DNA of 64,000 nucleotides from Pseudomonas xantholysinigenes (GCF_014268885.2 NZ_CP077095.1:5160001-5224000); one strand, 5' to 3'; positions 1-10,908 are shown, counted from the stretch's first letter. A program made the numbers and translations. The notes: generated by a model not told the origin, from the letters alone.

Positions 1-1
1 C

Positions 2-3000
2 AACCCCGACACCGATCGACTGATCCTACATTCCTTGCCGCAGTTACCGGGCTGGTCCGCCGAAACGGCCATCGAGCTCAACCGCGGAATCCTGCCGGCC
101 GCGACGCTCGACCGAATCGGCGGTGACGACGCCCCCGCAAGCATCATCCATCACACACCCCAGGGCTACCGCCTGGCGGACACAACCCATGACTCACTCT
201 ACGAGGCGTTGTTCGCGGCGATCCCTCAAGCGCAGCGCGAAGCACTCGCGCCCGCCGGGATACGCGATGCTCAGACACTTGCCACGCACATCCAGCAAGC
301 GCCCCTGCCTCGCTGGGCTCTGCGCAAGGCACTGAAGATGCAGCGCCCCGGACCACGCTCGCCCATGCGCCTGGCCGACGGCCGCCTGGGTTATCGCCTG
401 AGCGGCGACGGCAAGCTACCTGAACAACCCAGCAGGGCCAGCTTGTTGTCCCAATTCGAGGAGATTACCGACGCGCACACCGCCGAGCAGGCACTGACCG
501 CACTGGAAGAAGACGGCAATTCACCAGGCCAGATCCAGGCCAGAATCGAACAACTGCGCGCCGAACGCCAGGAACTGCGCCAACACTTGGACACGGCATT
601 TTCCGGAGCTGGCCAGATTGATCGACTGGGTGCACGCAGGGCCAACCGAGAAGACATCGAGACAGCCCTGTGGCAACACTGGCTGCCCAGTGCCGTGCCT
701 GAGCTCGGGCAGGCGAGCGGAACCCTGCGCCTCTCGCGGATGTTCATTGCCGAATTTCCCCAGCAACTGCCGGCGTTCATCGGCTCACGTGTCCGTCGCC
801 TGCAGCTGGACAACATCGAACTTGATCATTCGCAGGACGCCAGCCTCACCACCGCACAACTCGATGCGCAGCTGAGCAATCTGTTCCAGCACTTCCCCAA
901 CCTGTCGGCGCTGGAGATCGAGCGCGACTTCAACACACTCCTCGACGTCTCGCCGCTGTCCCGCAATTTGTCCTTGATCACCAACAGTTTCCCACAGCTC
1001 AGCGAGCTGAGACTGCTCAACCAGAATCTTGCGCTCGACGCGCCCGCCTTCGAACGCCTGGCCACCCTCGATAACCTGCATCACCTGGACTTGAGCGGCA
1101 ACAGCCTAGCAACCCTTGAACTGCCCGGCCTGCGCCTTGGTTACCTGGGGCTGGATCGCTCAGGGCTGATGCGCTGGCCTGCCTGGTTGAATCAGGCCAC
1201 ACTGGAAAACATCGACACGCTGTCCCTGCGCGGCAATCGGCTCGGCGAAATTCCCAGCTTCCTGCTGGAAAGCCCACGCCTGACCGACCACCACACGCGC
1301 ATTCACCTGCAGGACAACCGGCTATCCGACCGACAACGCCTGGCCCTCTACATCAGCCAGTACACCCCAGGCCACAGGTTCGTGTTCGACCTGGATGCCA
1401 GCAGCATCACCGAGAATTACCGCGTGGTCCGCGAGGCCGTCGATCCGTGGCCTACGGCACCAGGCCCGAACGGTGCCCCGAGTGCTCTGGATACACAATA
1501 CCGAACGCGGGTCAGGCACTCGATTCTCGACTACTGGGAACGCTTGCTGCGCAATGACATGGAAACGGATTTGCGCCTGGACGCCATGAGGCTGGCCGAC
1601 TTTCCCACCGACCTTCCCGATGTGTTCTACGACAGCACCTTGATCATCAGGCTCACCCGCACCCAGATGACCGCCGAGCAGCTCGACCAGTGGCTACAGC
1701 CGTTCCAAAACATCACCTATCTAACGCTCGACAATCACATCCAGCTGCTGCAACGACTTCCAGAAGCCCTTACCACCCGGCCCTCGATCTATCGACTGGA
1801 CCTCATCAACCATGGCCTGCCGATCAACGACCAGATGCTGCGAATCATCACTCGCATGCCCGCGCTAAGGTGGCTGGATCTTTCGGGCAACTTGTCCGGC
1901 CCGACCCTGGCTACCCTGGTCAGGCAACTGCCACGCCTGAACCGCCTGGCATTGCGCGACATGAACTTCGAGGCGTGGCCGGACTGGTTGAATGCGAACA
2001 TGCCCAGGGATGCACTGGACCTGCGGGACAACCGCCTGACCACCCTGCCCCAGGCGATCCTCGACAACCCGCACAGCAACACCGAGAGCATTAGTCTGCT
2101 GCTCGAGGGCAACCCATTGAGCGAAGACACGATGCGCACCGCCTATCTGTCACAACGCTTCGACCGCACCTATACCTTCGACATGGACGTGACACCGGAC
2201 TTCCTTATGGCATTGCCAATGGATGCCGAGGGCAACCTGGTGCCCAGCCCACCAAGGCCGGGCGTTGCCGGCGATATCCCGTTGAACGGGCATGCCCACC
2301 CACACTGGCGCCAGGTGTTCGAGCCCGACGTCCAACCCTGGCTCGAAGGTAGCGCCGACGCCACACGGCAAACGCACAGCCAACAATGGAACCGACTGCA
2401 TGAGGACGGTGACGCGGACCACCTGCTGCAACTGGTCACTCGGCTGACGCAATCACGCCCATACCAAGTTGCCCAAAGCAGGCCAGCGCTGATCGAACGC
2501 GTATGGCGGGTCCTGGACATGGCGGACAACCAGGCCGAGCAGCGGGTACTGTTCAACGCGCTGGCGACGGATGCGATCCTCGACGACACCTGCGAGGACG
2601 GCATGCTGTTGCAGTTCCAGCAAATCGAACAGGCCTATTTCACGGCAATGGCCACCGCAGAAGCGGAGGGCCCGGACCGCGAAGCCAACCTGTTCGACCT
2701 GCTGCGGCGTCTGTTCCGCCAGGACAGGCTGGACCGTATCGCCCAGCGGCATGTAGAGGAACGCCATTCGCTGGACGCCGTCGAAGTGCACCTGGCCTAC
2801 CGCCGCCACCTCGCCACGGCCCTGCGGCTACTGAGCCCCGCCGACGAAATGACCTACGGCGCCGATGTCGACTCGCAAGACGCCACCGTAGCGTTGTTGG
2901 AGATACTCGTGGCAGAGGAACGGGATGAGTTCATCGACTTTGCCTTGCAGACACCCTTCTGGACCGACTACCTGCGCGATGCCTACGCCGACGACTTCAC

Positions 3001-3184
3001 GTCGTTCGACAGGGCGTTCGAGGATGCGGTGGAGGCCTTGTCGACCCAGGACCCCGAGGCCAGCCTGGATTCCTTGGCCCCCGCCACGCGGCTCCTGGAG
3101 CAGCAACGGGACAGGGATGTCAGGGAGCAGATGGACATCCTGACCTATCGCATCCGCAACCAGAGCCGTGCCAGCTCGACGTAA
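2..3184 (+). CDS. LRR and NEL-domain E3 ubiquitin ligase-like effector, 5' end outside window
   Basis: The reading frame is open from the first bases, so the true start lies upstream; the first in-frame start-like codon (TTG at 35) is probably internal. Residue numbers count from position 35. Two leucine-rich blocks are visible, about 233-450 and 515-715, with repeats of the type LxxLDLSGNxL and closing segments that resemble each other. The C-terminal part (about 760-1045) matches the NEL family of bacterial E3 ubiquitin ligases (IpaH, SspH, SlrP): a catalytic C-x-D motif (Cys about 853, in DDTCEDG) followed by the helical signature ANLFDLLRRLF...LDAVEVHLAYR. Such enzymes transfer ubiquitin in eukaryotic hosts after secretion; Pseudomonas relatives often carry an N-terminal dermonecrotic-toxin domain, which would lie outside this window. 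No chaperone or secretion gene is adjacent. The domain call is strong; the biological target is unknown. Confidence 0.85.
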   Translation, partial: NPDTDRLILHSLPQLPGWSAETAIELNRGILPAATLDRIGGDDAPASIIHHTPQGYRLADTTHDSLYEALFAAIPQAQREALAPAGIRDAQTLATHIQQAPLPRWALRKALKMQRPGPRSPMRLADGRLGYRLSGDGKLPEQPSRASLLSQFEEITDAHTAEQALTALEEDGNSPGQIQARIEQLRAERQELRQHLDTAFSGAGQIDRLGARRANREDIETALWQHWLPSAVPELGQASGTLRLSRMFIAEFPQQLPAFIGSRVRRLQLDNIELDHSQDASLTTAQLDAQLSNLFQHFPNLSALEIERDFNTLLDVSPLSRNLSLITNSFPQLSELRLLNQNLALDAPAFERLATLDNLHHLDLSGNSLATLELPGLRLGYLGLDRSGLMRWPAWLNQATLENIDTLSLRGNRLGEIPSFLLESPRLTDHHTRIHLQDNRLSDRQRLALYISQYTPGHRFVFDLDASSITENYRVVREAVDPWPTAPGPNGAPSALDTQYRTRVRHSILDYWERLLRNDMETDLRLDAMRLADFPTDLPDVFYDSTLIIRLTRTQMTAEQLDQWLQPFQNITYLTLDNHIQLLQRLPEALTTRPSIYRLDLINHGLPINDQMLRIITRMPALRWLDLSGNLSGPTLATLVRQLPRLNRLALRDMNFEAWPDWLNANMPRDALDLRDNRLTTLPQAILDNPHSNTESISLLLEGNPLSEDTMRTAYLSQRFDRTYTFDMDVTPDFLMALPMDAEGNLVPSPPRPGVAGDIPLNGHAHPHWRQVFEPDVQPWLEGSADATRQTHSQQWNRLHEDGDADHLLQLVTRLTQSRPYQVAQSRPALIERVWRVLDMADNQAEQRVLFNALATDAILDDTCEDGMLLQFQQIEQAYFTAMATAEAEGPDREANLFDLLRRLFRQDRLDRIAQRHVEERHSLDAVEVHLAYRRHLATALRLLSPADEMTYGADVDSQDATVALLEILVAEERDEFIDFALQTPFWTDYLRDAYADDFTSFDRAFEDAVEALSTQDPEASLDSLAPATRLLEQQRDRDVREQMDILTYRIRNQSRASST

Positions 3185-3195
3185 GCGAAACTCAA

Positions 3196-3221
3196 GCGCC
3201 CCCTTGTCATCAAGGGGGCCC
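3196..3221. terminator. Hairpin between convergent genes
   Basis: A 9-bp perfect GC-rich stem (GCCCCCTTG/CAAGGGGGC) with a TCAT loop lies between the stop of the LRR-NEL gene and the stop of hutG. It has no clear T-tract on either strand, so intrinsic termination is likely but not certain. Confidence 0.5.
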
Positions 3222-3226
3222 CGGGA

Positions 3227-4030
3227 TCAGCGTCCGTAGCGCTCCTTGCCCCACTGCAAGGTCGCCTCCAGCAGGCGCCGCAAGACCTTCTGGGTCGGTT
3301 GCGCCAGGTCTTCGCGGTAGTGGAAAGGCTCGACCTCTTCCATGTAGGTGCTCTGCGCCAGCTCCAATTGCACCGCATGTATGTTGTTTGCCGGGTCACC
3401 GTAGTGCCGGGTGATATGCCCCCCCTTGAAACGCCCATTGAGCACATGGCTGTAGCCTTGGGCGTCGCCGCACACGCCCTGCAGTCGCTCGGCCAACTCG
3501 GGATCGCAACTGGCGCCGTTGAAAGTGCCCAGGTTGAAATCCGGCAGCTTGCCGTCGAACAGGTGCGGGATCAGCGAGCGAATCGAGTGGGCGTCCCATA
3601 GCAACGCATAACCGAACTCGGCACGCAGCCGATCAAGCTCGCGACGGATCGTGCCGTGATAGGGGCGCCAGATTTGTTCCAGATAGCTCGCCCGTTCGGC
3701 GCTGGAGGGTGCCTTGCCTTCGTTGAACAGTGGCTCGCCATCGAACAGCGTCGCCGGATACAGACCGGTGGTGGCGCCAACATACAGCGGCTTGTCGTCA
3801 TCCGGGCGGTTCAGGTCTATGACGAAGCGCGAATACTCCGCCGCCACCACGCTGGCGCCCAACTCGCGAGCGAAATCGTACAGGCGTGGTATATGCCAGT
3901 CGGTGTCCGGCAAGCTGCGGGCCTGGTGGACCAGGCCGTCGCGTACCGCGTCGGTCAGGCCCAGCCCGGCATGGGGCATGCTGATCAGCAGGGGCAAGCG
4001 GCCCTGGTGGAAACTCAATACCTTGTCCAT
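3227..4030 (-). CDS. hutG: N-formylglutamate deformylase (N-formylglutamate amidohydrolase)
   Basis: This 267-residue cytoplasmic enzyme hydrolyses N-formyl-L-glutamate to glutamate and formate, the last step of the five-step histidine pathway. It belongs to the N-formylglutamate amidohydrolase family: the N-terminal PHAG segment, the FVIDLNRPDDD stretch and the LLWDAHSIRS motif fit the family's metal- and substrate-binding features. Length is normal. It is the last gene of the minus-strand run hutU-hutH-permease-hutI-hutG, starting 10 bp after the hutI stop, so it is probably co-transcribed and HutC-controlled. Presence of hutF in the cluster supports deformylase rather than formiminoglutamase activity. 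Confidence 0.95.
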   Translation of the reverse strand: MDKVLSFHQGRLPLLISMPHAGLGLTDAVRDGLVHQARSLPDTDWHIPRLYDFARELGASVVAAEYSRFVIDLNRPDDDKPLYVGATTGLYPATLFDGEPLFNEGKAPSSAERASYLEQIWRPYHGTIRRELDRLRAEFGYALLWDAHSIRSLIPHLFDGKLPDFNLGTFNGASCDPELAERLQGVCGDAQGYSHVLNGRFKGGHITRHYGDPANNIHAVQLELAQSTYMEEVEPFHYREDLAQPTQKVLRRLLEATLQWGKERYGR

Positions 4031-4040
4031 GCGCCCTCGC

Positions 4041-5246
4041 TCAGTTGGATATCTCGTGGCCCAGGCGCACTACGCGCTTGGGCAAGTCACCGCCGAGCCA
4101 GTAGCTGAGGTCGGCGGGCCGCTCGATCTGCCAGGCGATGAAATCAGCGACCTTGCCCACCTCCAGCGAGCCGTGGCTGTCACCCAGGCCCAGCGCGGCG
4201 GCGGCGTGCACGGTGACACCGGCCAAGGCTTCCTCAGGGGTCATGCGGAAACAGGTGCAACCCATGTTCAGCATCAGCCGCAGCGACAGCCCTGGCGAAG
4301 TGCCGGGGTTGAGGTCGCTGGCCAGGGCGATCTTCACGCCGTGTCGGCGCAGGGCATCCATCGGTGGCAACTGGGTTTCGCGCAGGAAGTAGAACGCCCC
4401 AGGCAACAGCACGGCAACGGTGCCGGCCTCGGCCATGGCAATGGCGTCCTCTTCGGTCATGAACTCCAGGTGATCGGCCGACAGCGCCTGATAGCGGGCT
4501 GCCAGGCTCGAGCCATGTAGCGACGATAACTGCTCGGCATGCAGCTTGACCGGCAAGCCCAGCTCACGCGCCTTGATGAACAAGCGCTCGACCTGGACCG
4601 GGGAAAACGCCAGGTGTTCGCAGAAGGCATCCACCGCGTCCACCAGGCCCTCGGCGGCCAACGCCGGGAGCATCTCGTCGCAAATATGGGCAATGTAGTC
4701 GTCGGCTCGCCCCGCGTACTCCGGCGGCAGGGCATGGGCCGCCAGGCACGTGGTGCGCACCGTCACCGGCAACTCCTCGCCCAGGCGCCGGGCGACACGC
4801 AGCATCTTGCGCTCGCTGTCGAGGTCCAGGCCGTAGCCGGACTTGATCTCGATCGTGGTCACCCCATCGCGCATCAGCGCCTGCACCCGCTGACGGGCGC
4901 TGGCCAGCAGCTCATCCTCGCTGGCCGCACGGGTGGCCCGCACGGTGCTGGCGATACCGCCGCCCTGGGCGGCGATTTCGGCATAGCTGACGCCCTGCAG
5001 GCGCTGCTCGAACTCACCGCTGCGGTTGCCGCCAAACACTGCGTGGGTATGACAGTCGATCAGCCCCGGGGTGACCCAGGCGCCGCCCAGGTCGACGACA
5101 CGGTCGGCCGCCACTGGCGGCACATCCGCGCGCGGGCCGATCCATTCGATCTGCCCAGCGCTGGTGACGATCGCCGCGTCCTCGATGGCCGAGTAACGGC
5201 CTTCGCTCATGGTCGCGGCATGACAGTGCTGCCAGAGGGTTCTCAT
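4041..5246 (-). CDS. hutI: Imidazolonepropionase
   Basis: HutI (401 residues) opens the ring of 4-imidazolone-5-propionate to give N-formimidoyl-L-glutamate, the third step of histidine degradation. The amidohydrolase-superfamily metal motif is visible near residue 65 ([10 protein letters not shown]), with later metal ligands in KLHAEQLS and the catalytic aspartate in [11 protein letters not shown]. Length is typical. The start is supported by an AAGGAG ribosome site 7 bases upstream. It lies between the permease (18 bp) and hutG (10 bp) in a tight minus-strand operon. Confidence 0.96.
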   Translation of the reverse strand: MRTLWQHCHAATMSEGRYSAIEDAAIVTSAGQIEWIGPRADVPPVAADRVVDLGGAWVTPGLIDCHTHAVFGGNRSGEFEQRLQGVSYAEIAAQGGGIASTVRATRAASEDELLASARQRVQALMRDGVTTIEIKSGYGLDLDSERKMLRVARRLGEELPVTVRTTCLAAHALPPEYAGRADDYIAHICDEMLPALAAEGLVDAVDAFCEHLAFSPVQVERLFIKARELGLPVKLHAEQLSSLHGSSLAARYQALSADHLEFMTEEDAIAMAEAGTVAVLLPGAFYFLRETQLPPMDALRRHGVKIALASDLNPGTSPGLSLRLMLNMGCTCFRMTPEEALAGVTVHAAAALGLGDSHGSLEVGKVADFIAWQIERPADLSYWLGGDLPKRVVRLGHEISN

Positions 5247-5264
5247 CAGCTTCTCCTTTTTACT

Positions 5265-6668
5265 TCAGCGGTGCAGCTCGGCAGCTTCCCGGGCCCGTTC
5301 GCCATTACCCGCGCGTGGCTTGCACCACAGCAGGTAGGACGCGACCAGGAACACCACCCAGATTACACCGACGATCAACGCTGCCTGGGTATCCGGGAAG
5401 TAGCCCAGTACACCGAAGATGAACAGCATGAAGGCAATGGCCATGGCCGGCCCATAAGGCCAGAACGGCACGGGGAATTTCAGCTGCGCCACTTGCTCGC
5501 GGCTCATGCCGCGGCGCATGGCCACCTGGGTGACCAGGATCATCAGCCACACCCACACGGTGGCGAAGGTGGCGATCGAGGCGATCAGCAGGAACACGTT
5601 CTCCGGAATCAGGTAGTTGAGCAGCACGCCGACCAGCAGCGCCGCGCCCATCACCACCACCGTCATCCATGGCACGCCATGTTTCGACAGTTTGCCGAAG
5701 CCACGCGGCGCCTGGCCGTGCTGGGCCAGGCCATACATCATGCGGCCGGCGCCGAAGATGTCGCTGTTGATTGCCGACACGGCCGCAGAAATCACCACGA
5801 TATTCAGCACGGCGGCGGCCGAGCCGATGCCCAGGTTGCTGAAGATCTGCACGAACGGGCTGCCTTGGCTGCCGATCTGCGGCCACGGGTACAGGCACAT
5901 CAGCACGAACAGGGTGAGCACGTAGAACAGCAGGATGCGCAGCGGCACGGCGTTGATCGCCTTGGGAATGACCCGCTGTGGGTCTTTCGCTTCACCGGCG
6001 GTGACGCCAATGATCTCGATACCGCCGAAGGCGAACATCACCACGGCGAACGAGGCGATCAGGCCGCCGATGCCATTGGGCATGAAGCCGCCATGCTCGA
6101 ACAGGTTGCTCACCCCGACCGCATGCCCGGTGCCCACCTGGCTGAAGCCGAAGGCCATGATGCCCAAGCCGGCGAGGATCATCGCGACGATGGCGCCGAC
6201 CTTGAGCAGCGACAGCCAGAACTCCATCTCGCCGAACACCCGCACGTTGCACAGGTTCAGACCGCCGATCAGGAAGACGATGCCCAGCACCCAGATCCAG
6301 CGGGCGACCTCAGGGAACCAGAAGCCCATGTAGATACCGAAGGCGGTGACGTCGGCGATGGCGACGATGACCATCTCGAAAGCGTAGGTCCAGCCAAGGA
6401 TGAAGCCGGCCATGGGGCCGAGGTAGGTGCTGGCGTAGTGGCCGAAGGAGCCGGCCACCGGGTTGTGCACGGCCATCTCGCCGAGGGCGCGCATTACCAT
6501 GAACACAGCGGCGCCGCCGATCAAGTAGGCCAGCAGCACGGCCGGGCCGGCCATCTGGATGGCTGAGGCCGAACCGTAGAAAAGCCCGGTACCGATAGCC
6601 GAACCGAGCGCCATGAAACGGATGTGCCGGGCCGATAGCCCGCGCTTGAGACCTTGAGCTTGTTGCAT
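5265..6668 (-). CDS. hutT: Amino acid permease, probable histidine transporter (APC family)
   Basis: This 467-residue polytopic membrane protein has about 12 hydrophobic segments and the amino acid-polyamine-organocation signature near the N-terminus (residues 13-60: [17 protein letters not shown], then [13 protein letters not shown]), as in the HisP/ProY/LysP group. It presumably imports an amino acid with protons. Its place between hutH and hutI makes histidine the likeliest substrate, as for Pseudomonas HutT; by sequence alone a proline-type permease cannot be excluded. A REP pair lies in the 150-bp gap from hutH, which may uncouple its expression from the upstream genes. Confidence 0.85.
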   Translation of the reverse strand: MQQAQGLKRGLSARHIRFMALGSAIGTGLFYGSASAIQMAGPAVLLAYLIGGAAVFMVMRALGEMAVHNPVAGSFGHYASTYLGPMAGFILGWTYAFEMVIVAIADVTAFGIYMGFWFPEVARWIWVLGIVFLIGGLNLCNVRVFGEMEFWLSLLKVGAIVAMILAGLGIMAFGFSQVGTGHAVGVSNLFEHGGFMPNGIGGLIASFAVVMFAFGGIEIIGVTAGEAKDPQRVIPKAINAVPLRILLFYVLTLFVLMCLYPWPQIGSQGSPFVQIFSNLGIGSAAAVLNIVVISAAVSAINSDIFGAGRMMYGLAQHGQAPRGFGKLSKHGVPWMTVVVMGAALLVGVLLNYLIPENVFLLIASIATFATVWVWLMILVTQVAMRRGMSREQVAQLKFPVPFWPYGPAMAIAFMLFIFGVLGYFPDTQAALIVGVIWVVFLVASYLLWCKPRAGNGERAREAAELHR

Positions 6669-6705
6669 GTCACGTCCTTATTGTTGTTCTGGTCGTGAGA
6701 ATGAA

Positions 6706-6811
6706 GGGGGCTGCTGCGCAGCCCATCGCGGCACAAGGCCGCTCCTACAGGGGAACGCATTGCCTGTGTAGGAGCGGCCTTGCGCCGCGAAGGGGCCGCA
6801 AAGCGGCCCCC
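6706..6811. repeat. REP pair (TGTAGGAGCGGCC type)
   Basis: Two inverted copies of the REP unit face each other (GGCCGCTCCTACAGG ... TGTAGGAGCGGCC) between hutH and the permease gene, with flanking GGGGCCGC/GCGGCCCC complementary ends. The transcript would fold into a long stem-loop inside the hut operon. Confidence 0.85.
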
Positions 6812-6818
6812 GAAGGCA

Positions 6819-8351
6819 TTACAGGCTTGGCAGGACCCCAACCGGCAGCAGGCCAGTCAAGGTGCCTTTGGCCAGCAGCGCGGCGGCCGCCTCGATATCC
6901 GGGGCGAAGAAGCGGTCGCGGTCATAGTGCGGCACTTCGCGGCGCAGCGCCTGGCGCGCCTGCTCCAGCTTGACCGAAGTCTTCAGACCCTTGCGCAGGT
7001 CCAGGCCCTGGCAGGCGCCCAGCCATTCGATGGCCAGCACGCCACGGGTGTTCTCGGCCATTTCCCACAGGCGCTTGCCGGCGGCCGGGGCCATCGACAC
7101 GTGGTCTTCCTGGTTGGCCGAGGTCGGCAGGCTGTCGACGCTGTGCGGATGCGACAGCGCCTTGTTCTCGCTGGCCAGCGCGGCGGCGGTGACCTGGGCG
7201 ATCATGAAGCCGGAGTTGACCCCACCGTTTTCCACCAGGAACGGCGGCAACTGGGACATATGCTTGTCCATCATCAGCGAAATGCGGCGCTCGCTCAGCG
7301 AGCCGATTTCGGCGATGGCCAGGGCGATGTTGTCGGCGGCCATGGCCACCGGCTCGGCGTGGAAGTTGCCACCGGAGATGACATCGCCTTCGGCGGCGAA
7401 CACCAACGGGTTGTCCGACACGGCGTTGGCTTCGATGCCCAGCACTTCGGCAGCCTGGCGGATCTGGGTCAGGCACGCGCCCATGACCTGCGGCTGGCAG
7501 CGCAGCGAGTACGGGTCCTGGACCTTGTCGCAGTTCTTGTGCGACAGCGACACTTCGCTGGAATCGCCCAGCAGGTCGCGGAAGCAGGCGGCAGTGTCGA
7601 TCTGGCCACGCTGGCCACGCACGGCATGGATGCGCGCATCGAACGGCGAACGCGAACCCAGCGCAGCCTCGACGCTCAGGCCACCACAGGCGATGGCGGC
7701 GGCATACAGGTCTTCGGCCTGGAACAGGCCACGCAGGGCATAGGCGGTGGACGCCTGGGTACCGTTGAGCAGGGCCAGGCCTTCTTTGGCGGCCAGGGTC
7801 AGCGGCTCCAGGCCGGCGACGGCCAGGGCTTCGCTGGCCGACAGCCACTGGCCTTTATAGCGGGCCTTGCCCTCGCCCAGCAGCACCAGCGACATGTGCG
7901 CCAGTGGCGCCAGGTCGCCGGAGGCGCCAACCGAGCCCTTGAGCGGAATGTGTGGATAGACTTCGGCGTTGACCAGGGCGATCAGCGCGTCGATGACTTT
8001 GCGGCGGATACCGGAGAAACCACGGCTGAGGCTGTTGATTTTCAGCACCATGATCAGCCGCACCAGGTCATCATCCAGCGGCGCGCCGATACCGGCGGCG
8101 TGGGACAGCACCAACGAGCGCTGCAGGTTCTCCAGGTCGTGGCTGGCGATGCGGGTCGAGGCCAGCAGGCCGAAACCGGTGTTGATGCCGTAGGCGGTGC
8201 GGTCCTCGGCGATGATCTGCTCGACGCAGGCGACACTGGCGTCGATGGCCGGCGCAGCGCTGGCATCCAGTTGCAGGCGCACCGGGGCGGCGTGGATGGC
8301 GCGCAGCTGGGCCAGGGTCAGGGTGCCGGGCTTGAGGGTCAGTTCGGTCAC
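6819..8351 (-). CDS. hutH: Histidine ammonia-lyase
   Basis: HutH (510 residues) deaminates L-histidine to urocanate and ammonia, the first step of the pathway. The self-forming MIO cofactor triad Ala-Ser-Gly is in the segment [16 protein letters not shown] near residue 143, and the aromatic ammonia-lyase signature is complete. The start chosen is GTG at 8351, preceded by GGAG seven bases upstream; it gives the usual family length of about 510. An in-frame ATG 57 bases further upstream (8408) has no family-like sequence after it and was rejected. It follows hutU by 87 bp. Confidence 0.96.
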   Translation of the reverse strand: MTELTLKPGTLTLAQLRAIHAAPVRLQLDASAAPAIDASVACVEQIIAEDRTAYGINTGFGLLASTRIASHDLENLQRSLVLSHAAGIGAPLDDDLVRLIMVLKINSLSRGFSGIRRKVIDALIALVNAEVYPHIPLKGSVGASGDLAPLAHMSLVLLGEGKARYKGQWLSASEALAVAGLEPLTLAAKEGLALLNGTQASTAYALRGLFQAEDLYAAAIACGGLSVEAALGSRSPFDARIHAVRGQRGQIDTAACFRDLLGDSSEVSLSHKNCDKVQDPYSLRCQPQVMGACLTQIRQAAEVLGIEANAVSDNPLVFAAEGDVISGGNFHAEPVAMAADNIALAIAEIGSLSERRISLMMDKHMSQLPPFLVENGGVNSGFMIAQVTAAALASENKALSHPHSVDSLPTSANQEDHVSMAPAAGKRLWEMAENTRGVLAIEWLGACQGLDLRKGLKTSVKLEQARQALRREVPHYDRDRFFAPDIEAAAALLAKGTLTGLLPVGVLPSL

Positions 8352-8438
8352 TTCGCTACTCCAATCGCTTGGGGCCACGCGGGGCCCCTTCTTGTTGTTC
8401 AGTATCACCCCTGAAGGGTGCGATCCAAAGCGCGGCGA

Positions 8439-10112
8439 TCAGCCGGTGATCATCGGCAGGTCCAGGCCCTGCTCCTTGGCGCAGTCAATGGCGATCTGGT
8501 AACCGGCATCGGCGTGGCGCATGACGCCGGTGCCCGGGTCGTTGGTCAGCACGCGGGCGATGCGCTCGGCGGCTTCATCGGTACCGTCGCAGACAATGAC
8601 CATGCCCGAGTGCTGGGAGAAGCCCATGCCCACGCCACCGCCGTGGTGCAGCGAAACCCAGGTGGCGCCGCCTGCGGTGTTGAGCAGGGCGTTGAGCAGC
8701 GGCCAGTCGGAGACTGCGTCGGAGCCGTCGCGCATGGCTTCGGTCTCGCGGTTGGGGCTGGATACAGACCCCGAGTCCAGGTGGTCACGGCCGATGACGA
8801 CTGGCGCCGACAGCTCGCCGCTGCGGACCATTTCGTTGAAGGCCAGACCGAGCTTGGCGCGCAAGCCCAGGCCAACCCAGCAGATACGCGCCGGCAGGCC
8901 CTGGAAGCTGATGCGCTCGCGGGCCATGTCCAGCCAGCGGTGCAGGTGGGCGTCGTCCGGGATCAGTTCCTTGACCTTGGCGTCGGTCTTGTAGATATCT
9001 TCGGCATCACCCGACAGCGCGGCCCAGCGGAACGGACCGACGCCGCGGCAGAACAGCGGGCGAATGTACGCCGGCACGAAGCCTGGGAAGTCGAAGGCGT
9101 TGGCCACGCCCTCTTCCTTGGCCATCTGGCGGATGTTGTTGCCGTAGTCGAAGGTCGGGATGCCTTGCTTCTGGAAGTCGAGCATGGCCTTGACGTGCAC
9201 GGCCATCGATTGCTTGGCGGCCTTGACCACGGCAGCCGGGTCGGTCTGCGCGCGATCGCGGTACTGTTCCCAGGTCCAGCCGGCCGGCAGGTAGCCGTTG
9301 AGCGGGTCGTGGGCGCTGGTCTGGTCGGTGACCATGTCCGGGCGTACGCCACGCTTGACCAGCTCCGGCAGGATTTCGGCGGCGTTGCCGTGCAGGGCGA
9401 TGGAGATGGCCTTGCCTTCGGCGGTGTATTTGGCGATGCGCGCTAGGGCGTCGTCCAGGTCAGAGGCCTGTTCATCGACGTAACGGGTTTCCAGGCGGAA
9501 ATCGATGCGGCTCTGCTGGCACTCGATGTTCAGCGAGCAGGCCCCGGCCAGGGTCGCGGCCAGTGGCTGGGCGCCGCCCATGCCGCCCAGGCCTGCGGTC
9601 AGCACCCACTTGCCCTTGAGGCTGCCGTTGTAGTGCTGGCGGCCGGCCTCGACGAAGGTTTCGTAGGTGCCCTGGACGATGCCCTGGCTGCCGATGTAGA
9701 TCCAGCTGCCGGCGGTCATCTGGCCGTACATGGCCAGGCCCTTGGCATCCAGTTCGTTGAAGTGTTCCCAGTTGGCCCAGTGCGGCACCAGGTTGGAGTT
9801 GGCGATCAGCACGCGCGGGGCGTTGCTGTGGGTCTTGAACACGCCGACCGGCTTGCCCGACTGCACCAGCAGGGTTTCGTCGTCTTCCAGGCGGGTCAGG
9901 GTCTCGACGATCTTGTCGTAGCATTCCCAGTTGCGCGCGGCGCGGCCGATGCCGCCGTACACCACCAGCTCTTTCGGGTTCTCGGCGACCTGCGGGTCGA
10001 GGTTGTTCATCAGCATGCGCAGCGGTGCTTCGGTCAGCCAGCTCTTGGCGGTCAGCTTGTTGCCGCGCGGGGCACGGATTTCTACGTCACGGTATTTGTT
10101 GTTGTCAGTCAC
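8439..10112 (-). CDS. hutU: Urocanate hydratase
   Basis: HutU (557 residues) converts urocanate to 4-imidazolone-5-propionate using tightly bound NAD+ as an electrophile. Family motifs are visible: the N-terminal [11 protein letters not shown] segment, the NAD-binding glycine-rich [12 protein letters not shown] (about residue 174) and the catalytic-cysteine region [12 protein letters not shown]. Length is typical. It is the first gene of the minus-strand catabolic operon, and a perfect HutC operator lies 67-80 bp upstream of its start. Confidence 0.97.
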   Translation of the reverse strand: MTDNNKYRDVEIRAPRGNKLTAKSWLTEAPLRMLMNNLDPQVAENPKELVVYGGIGRAARNWECYDKIVETLTRLEDDETLLVQSGKPVGVFKTHSNAPRVLIANSNLVPHWANWEHFNELDAKGLAMYGQMTAGSWIYIGSQGIVQGTYETFVEAGRQHYNGSLKGKWVLTAGLGGMGGAQPLAATLAGACSLNIECQQSRIDFRLETRYVDEQASDLDDALARIAKYTAEGKAISIALHGNAAEILPELVKRGVRPDMVTDQTSAHDPLNGYLPAGWTWEQYRDRAQTDPAAVVKAAKQSMAVHVKAMLDFQKQGIPTFDYGNNIRQMAKEEGVANAFDFPGFVPAYIRPLFCRGVGPFRWAALSGDAEDIYKTDAKVKELIPDDAHLHRWLDMARERISFQGLPARICWVGLGLRAKLGLAFNEMVRSGELSAPVVIGRDHLDSGSVSSPNRETEAMRDGSDAVSDWPLLNALLNTAGGATWVSLHHGGGVGMGFSQHSGMVIVCDGTDEAAERIARVLTNDPGTGVMRHADAGYQIAIDCAKEQGLDLPMITG

Positions 10113-10178
10113 GGGGATGTCCTCTGCGGTCGTCCGACGGCATGTGTGTGTCGTGGCGACTATACAAACACATCTTTA

Positions 10179-10192
10179 CTTGTATGTACAAG
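10179..10192. promoter_or_regulatory. HutC operator upstream of hutU
   Basis: CTTGTATGTACAAG is a perfect 6+6 inverted repeat with a 2-bp spacer containing TGTA-N2-TACA, the core described for Pseudomonas HutC. It lies 67-80 bp before the hutU start. HutC with urocanate as inducer would repress the operon from here. Confidence 0.8.
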
Positions 10193-10236
10193 CATAGGCA
10201 ACCAAAAAAGACCGACCACTCCTCGGACGAAAACGC

Positions 10237-10328
10237 AAAGCCGCTCCTACAGGGAACCGCGTCAGCCAGGGCAAACGCGGACAATGTAGGAGCGGCCTTG
10301 TGTCGCGAAAGGGCTGCGCAGCAGCCCC
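10237..10328. repeat. REP pair (TGTAGGAGCGGCC type)
   Basis: Inverted REP units (AGCCGCTCCTACAGGG and TGTAGGAGCGGCC) sit between the hutD stop and the hutU operator. The right unit carries the full tail ending in CTGCGCAGCAGCCCC; the left one is shortened. Confidence 0.8.
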
Positions 10329-10335
10329 GGCTATC

Positions 10336-10908
10336 TCAACGTGTAATGAGCTCTATCAGGCAGAACCGCCCCTGCACATCCAGCTCCAGCAACCCCTCGC
10401 CGCCATCGATCCGCAGACAGTCATACCGCCCAAGCTGCTGCGCGCCCTCCCCGACCACCCCCACCTCGACATGATTACCGGCGGCGAACAGCAACAGCGT
10501 CGACGCCGAGCTGAACACCCGACTGCTGCCATCGAACCATTGCAAGCGCGCCTGATACCGCTGCGGCGCATAGATCAGGTTGAAATCGCGGATCGCCCCG
10601 CCCAGCAGCTTGCAACTGACCTGGCTCTCGCCGCTGAAGGCAAATGCATCGAATGGCAGCAGCGGCCGACTGGCCTGGCCATCGACCAACAGGCGCATGC
10701 CATCGCCCTGCAACACGGTAATGATCCGCTGGTAGCCAGTGAACGTGGAAAACCCACCAGACTCCTCGATATCGGCGATCGACAGCCGCCAACCGAAACC
10801 GTCCAGGCTGTCGCCGGCGTCACGGGTGATCTCTTCGGTGAAGCCACCACCGTTCTTCCAAGGCATGCGCGGGTAATCACAGGCGCGCAACAACTGCAGA
10901 TGGCTCAT
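10336..10908 (-). CDS. hutD: HutD family protein (Ves/HutD cupin)
   Basis: This 190-residue protein belongs to the HutD/Ves family, recognised by the N-terminal MPWKNGGGFTEEI motif and WRLSIADIEESGGFSTF. It has a bicupin-type fold and no demonstrated catalytic activity; in P. fluorescens it has been proposed to limit hut expression. The start at 10908 is the ATG of MSHLQLL and overlaps the hutC stop by 4 bases (ATGA), indicating translational coupling with the repressor. The longer upstream reading frame is non-homologous and overlaps hutC. Confidence 0.92.
   Translation of the reverse strand: MSHLQLLRACDYPRMPWKNGGGFTEEITRDAGDSLDGFGWRLSIADIEESGGFSTFTGYQRIITVLQGDGMRLLVDGQASRPLLPFDAFAFSGESQVSCKLLGGAIRDFNLIYAPQRYQARLQWFDGSSRVFSSASTLLLFAAGNHVEVGVVGEGAQQLGRYDCLRIDGGEGLLELDVQGRFCLIELITR

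Noticed and set aside
4539..6566. 675-codon open frame on the plus strand opposite hutI and the permease
   Set aside because: It is antisense to two well-supported genes; its His/Asp/Gln-rich translation is typical of a high-GC shadow frame.
8352..8408. N-terminal extension of hutH to an upstream ATG
   Set aside because: The GTG at 8351 has a proper ribosome site and gives the normal 510-residue protein; the extension has no family-like sequence.
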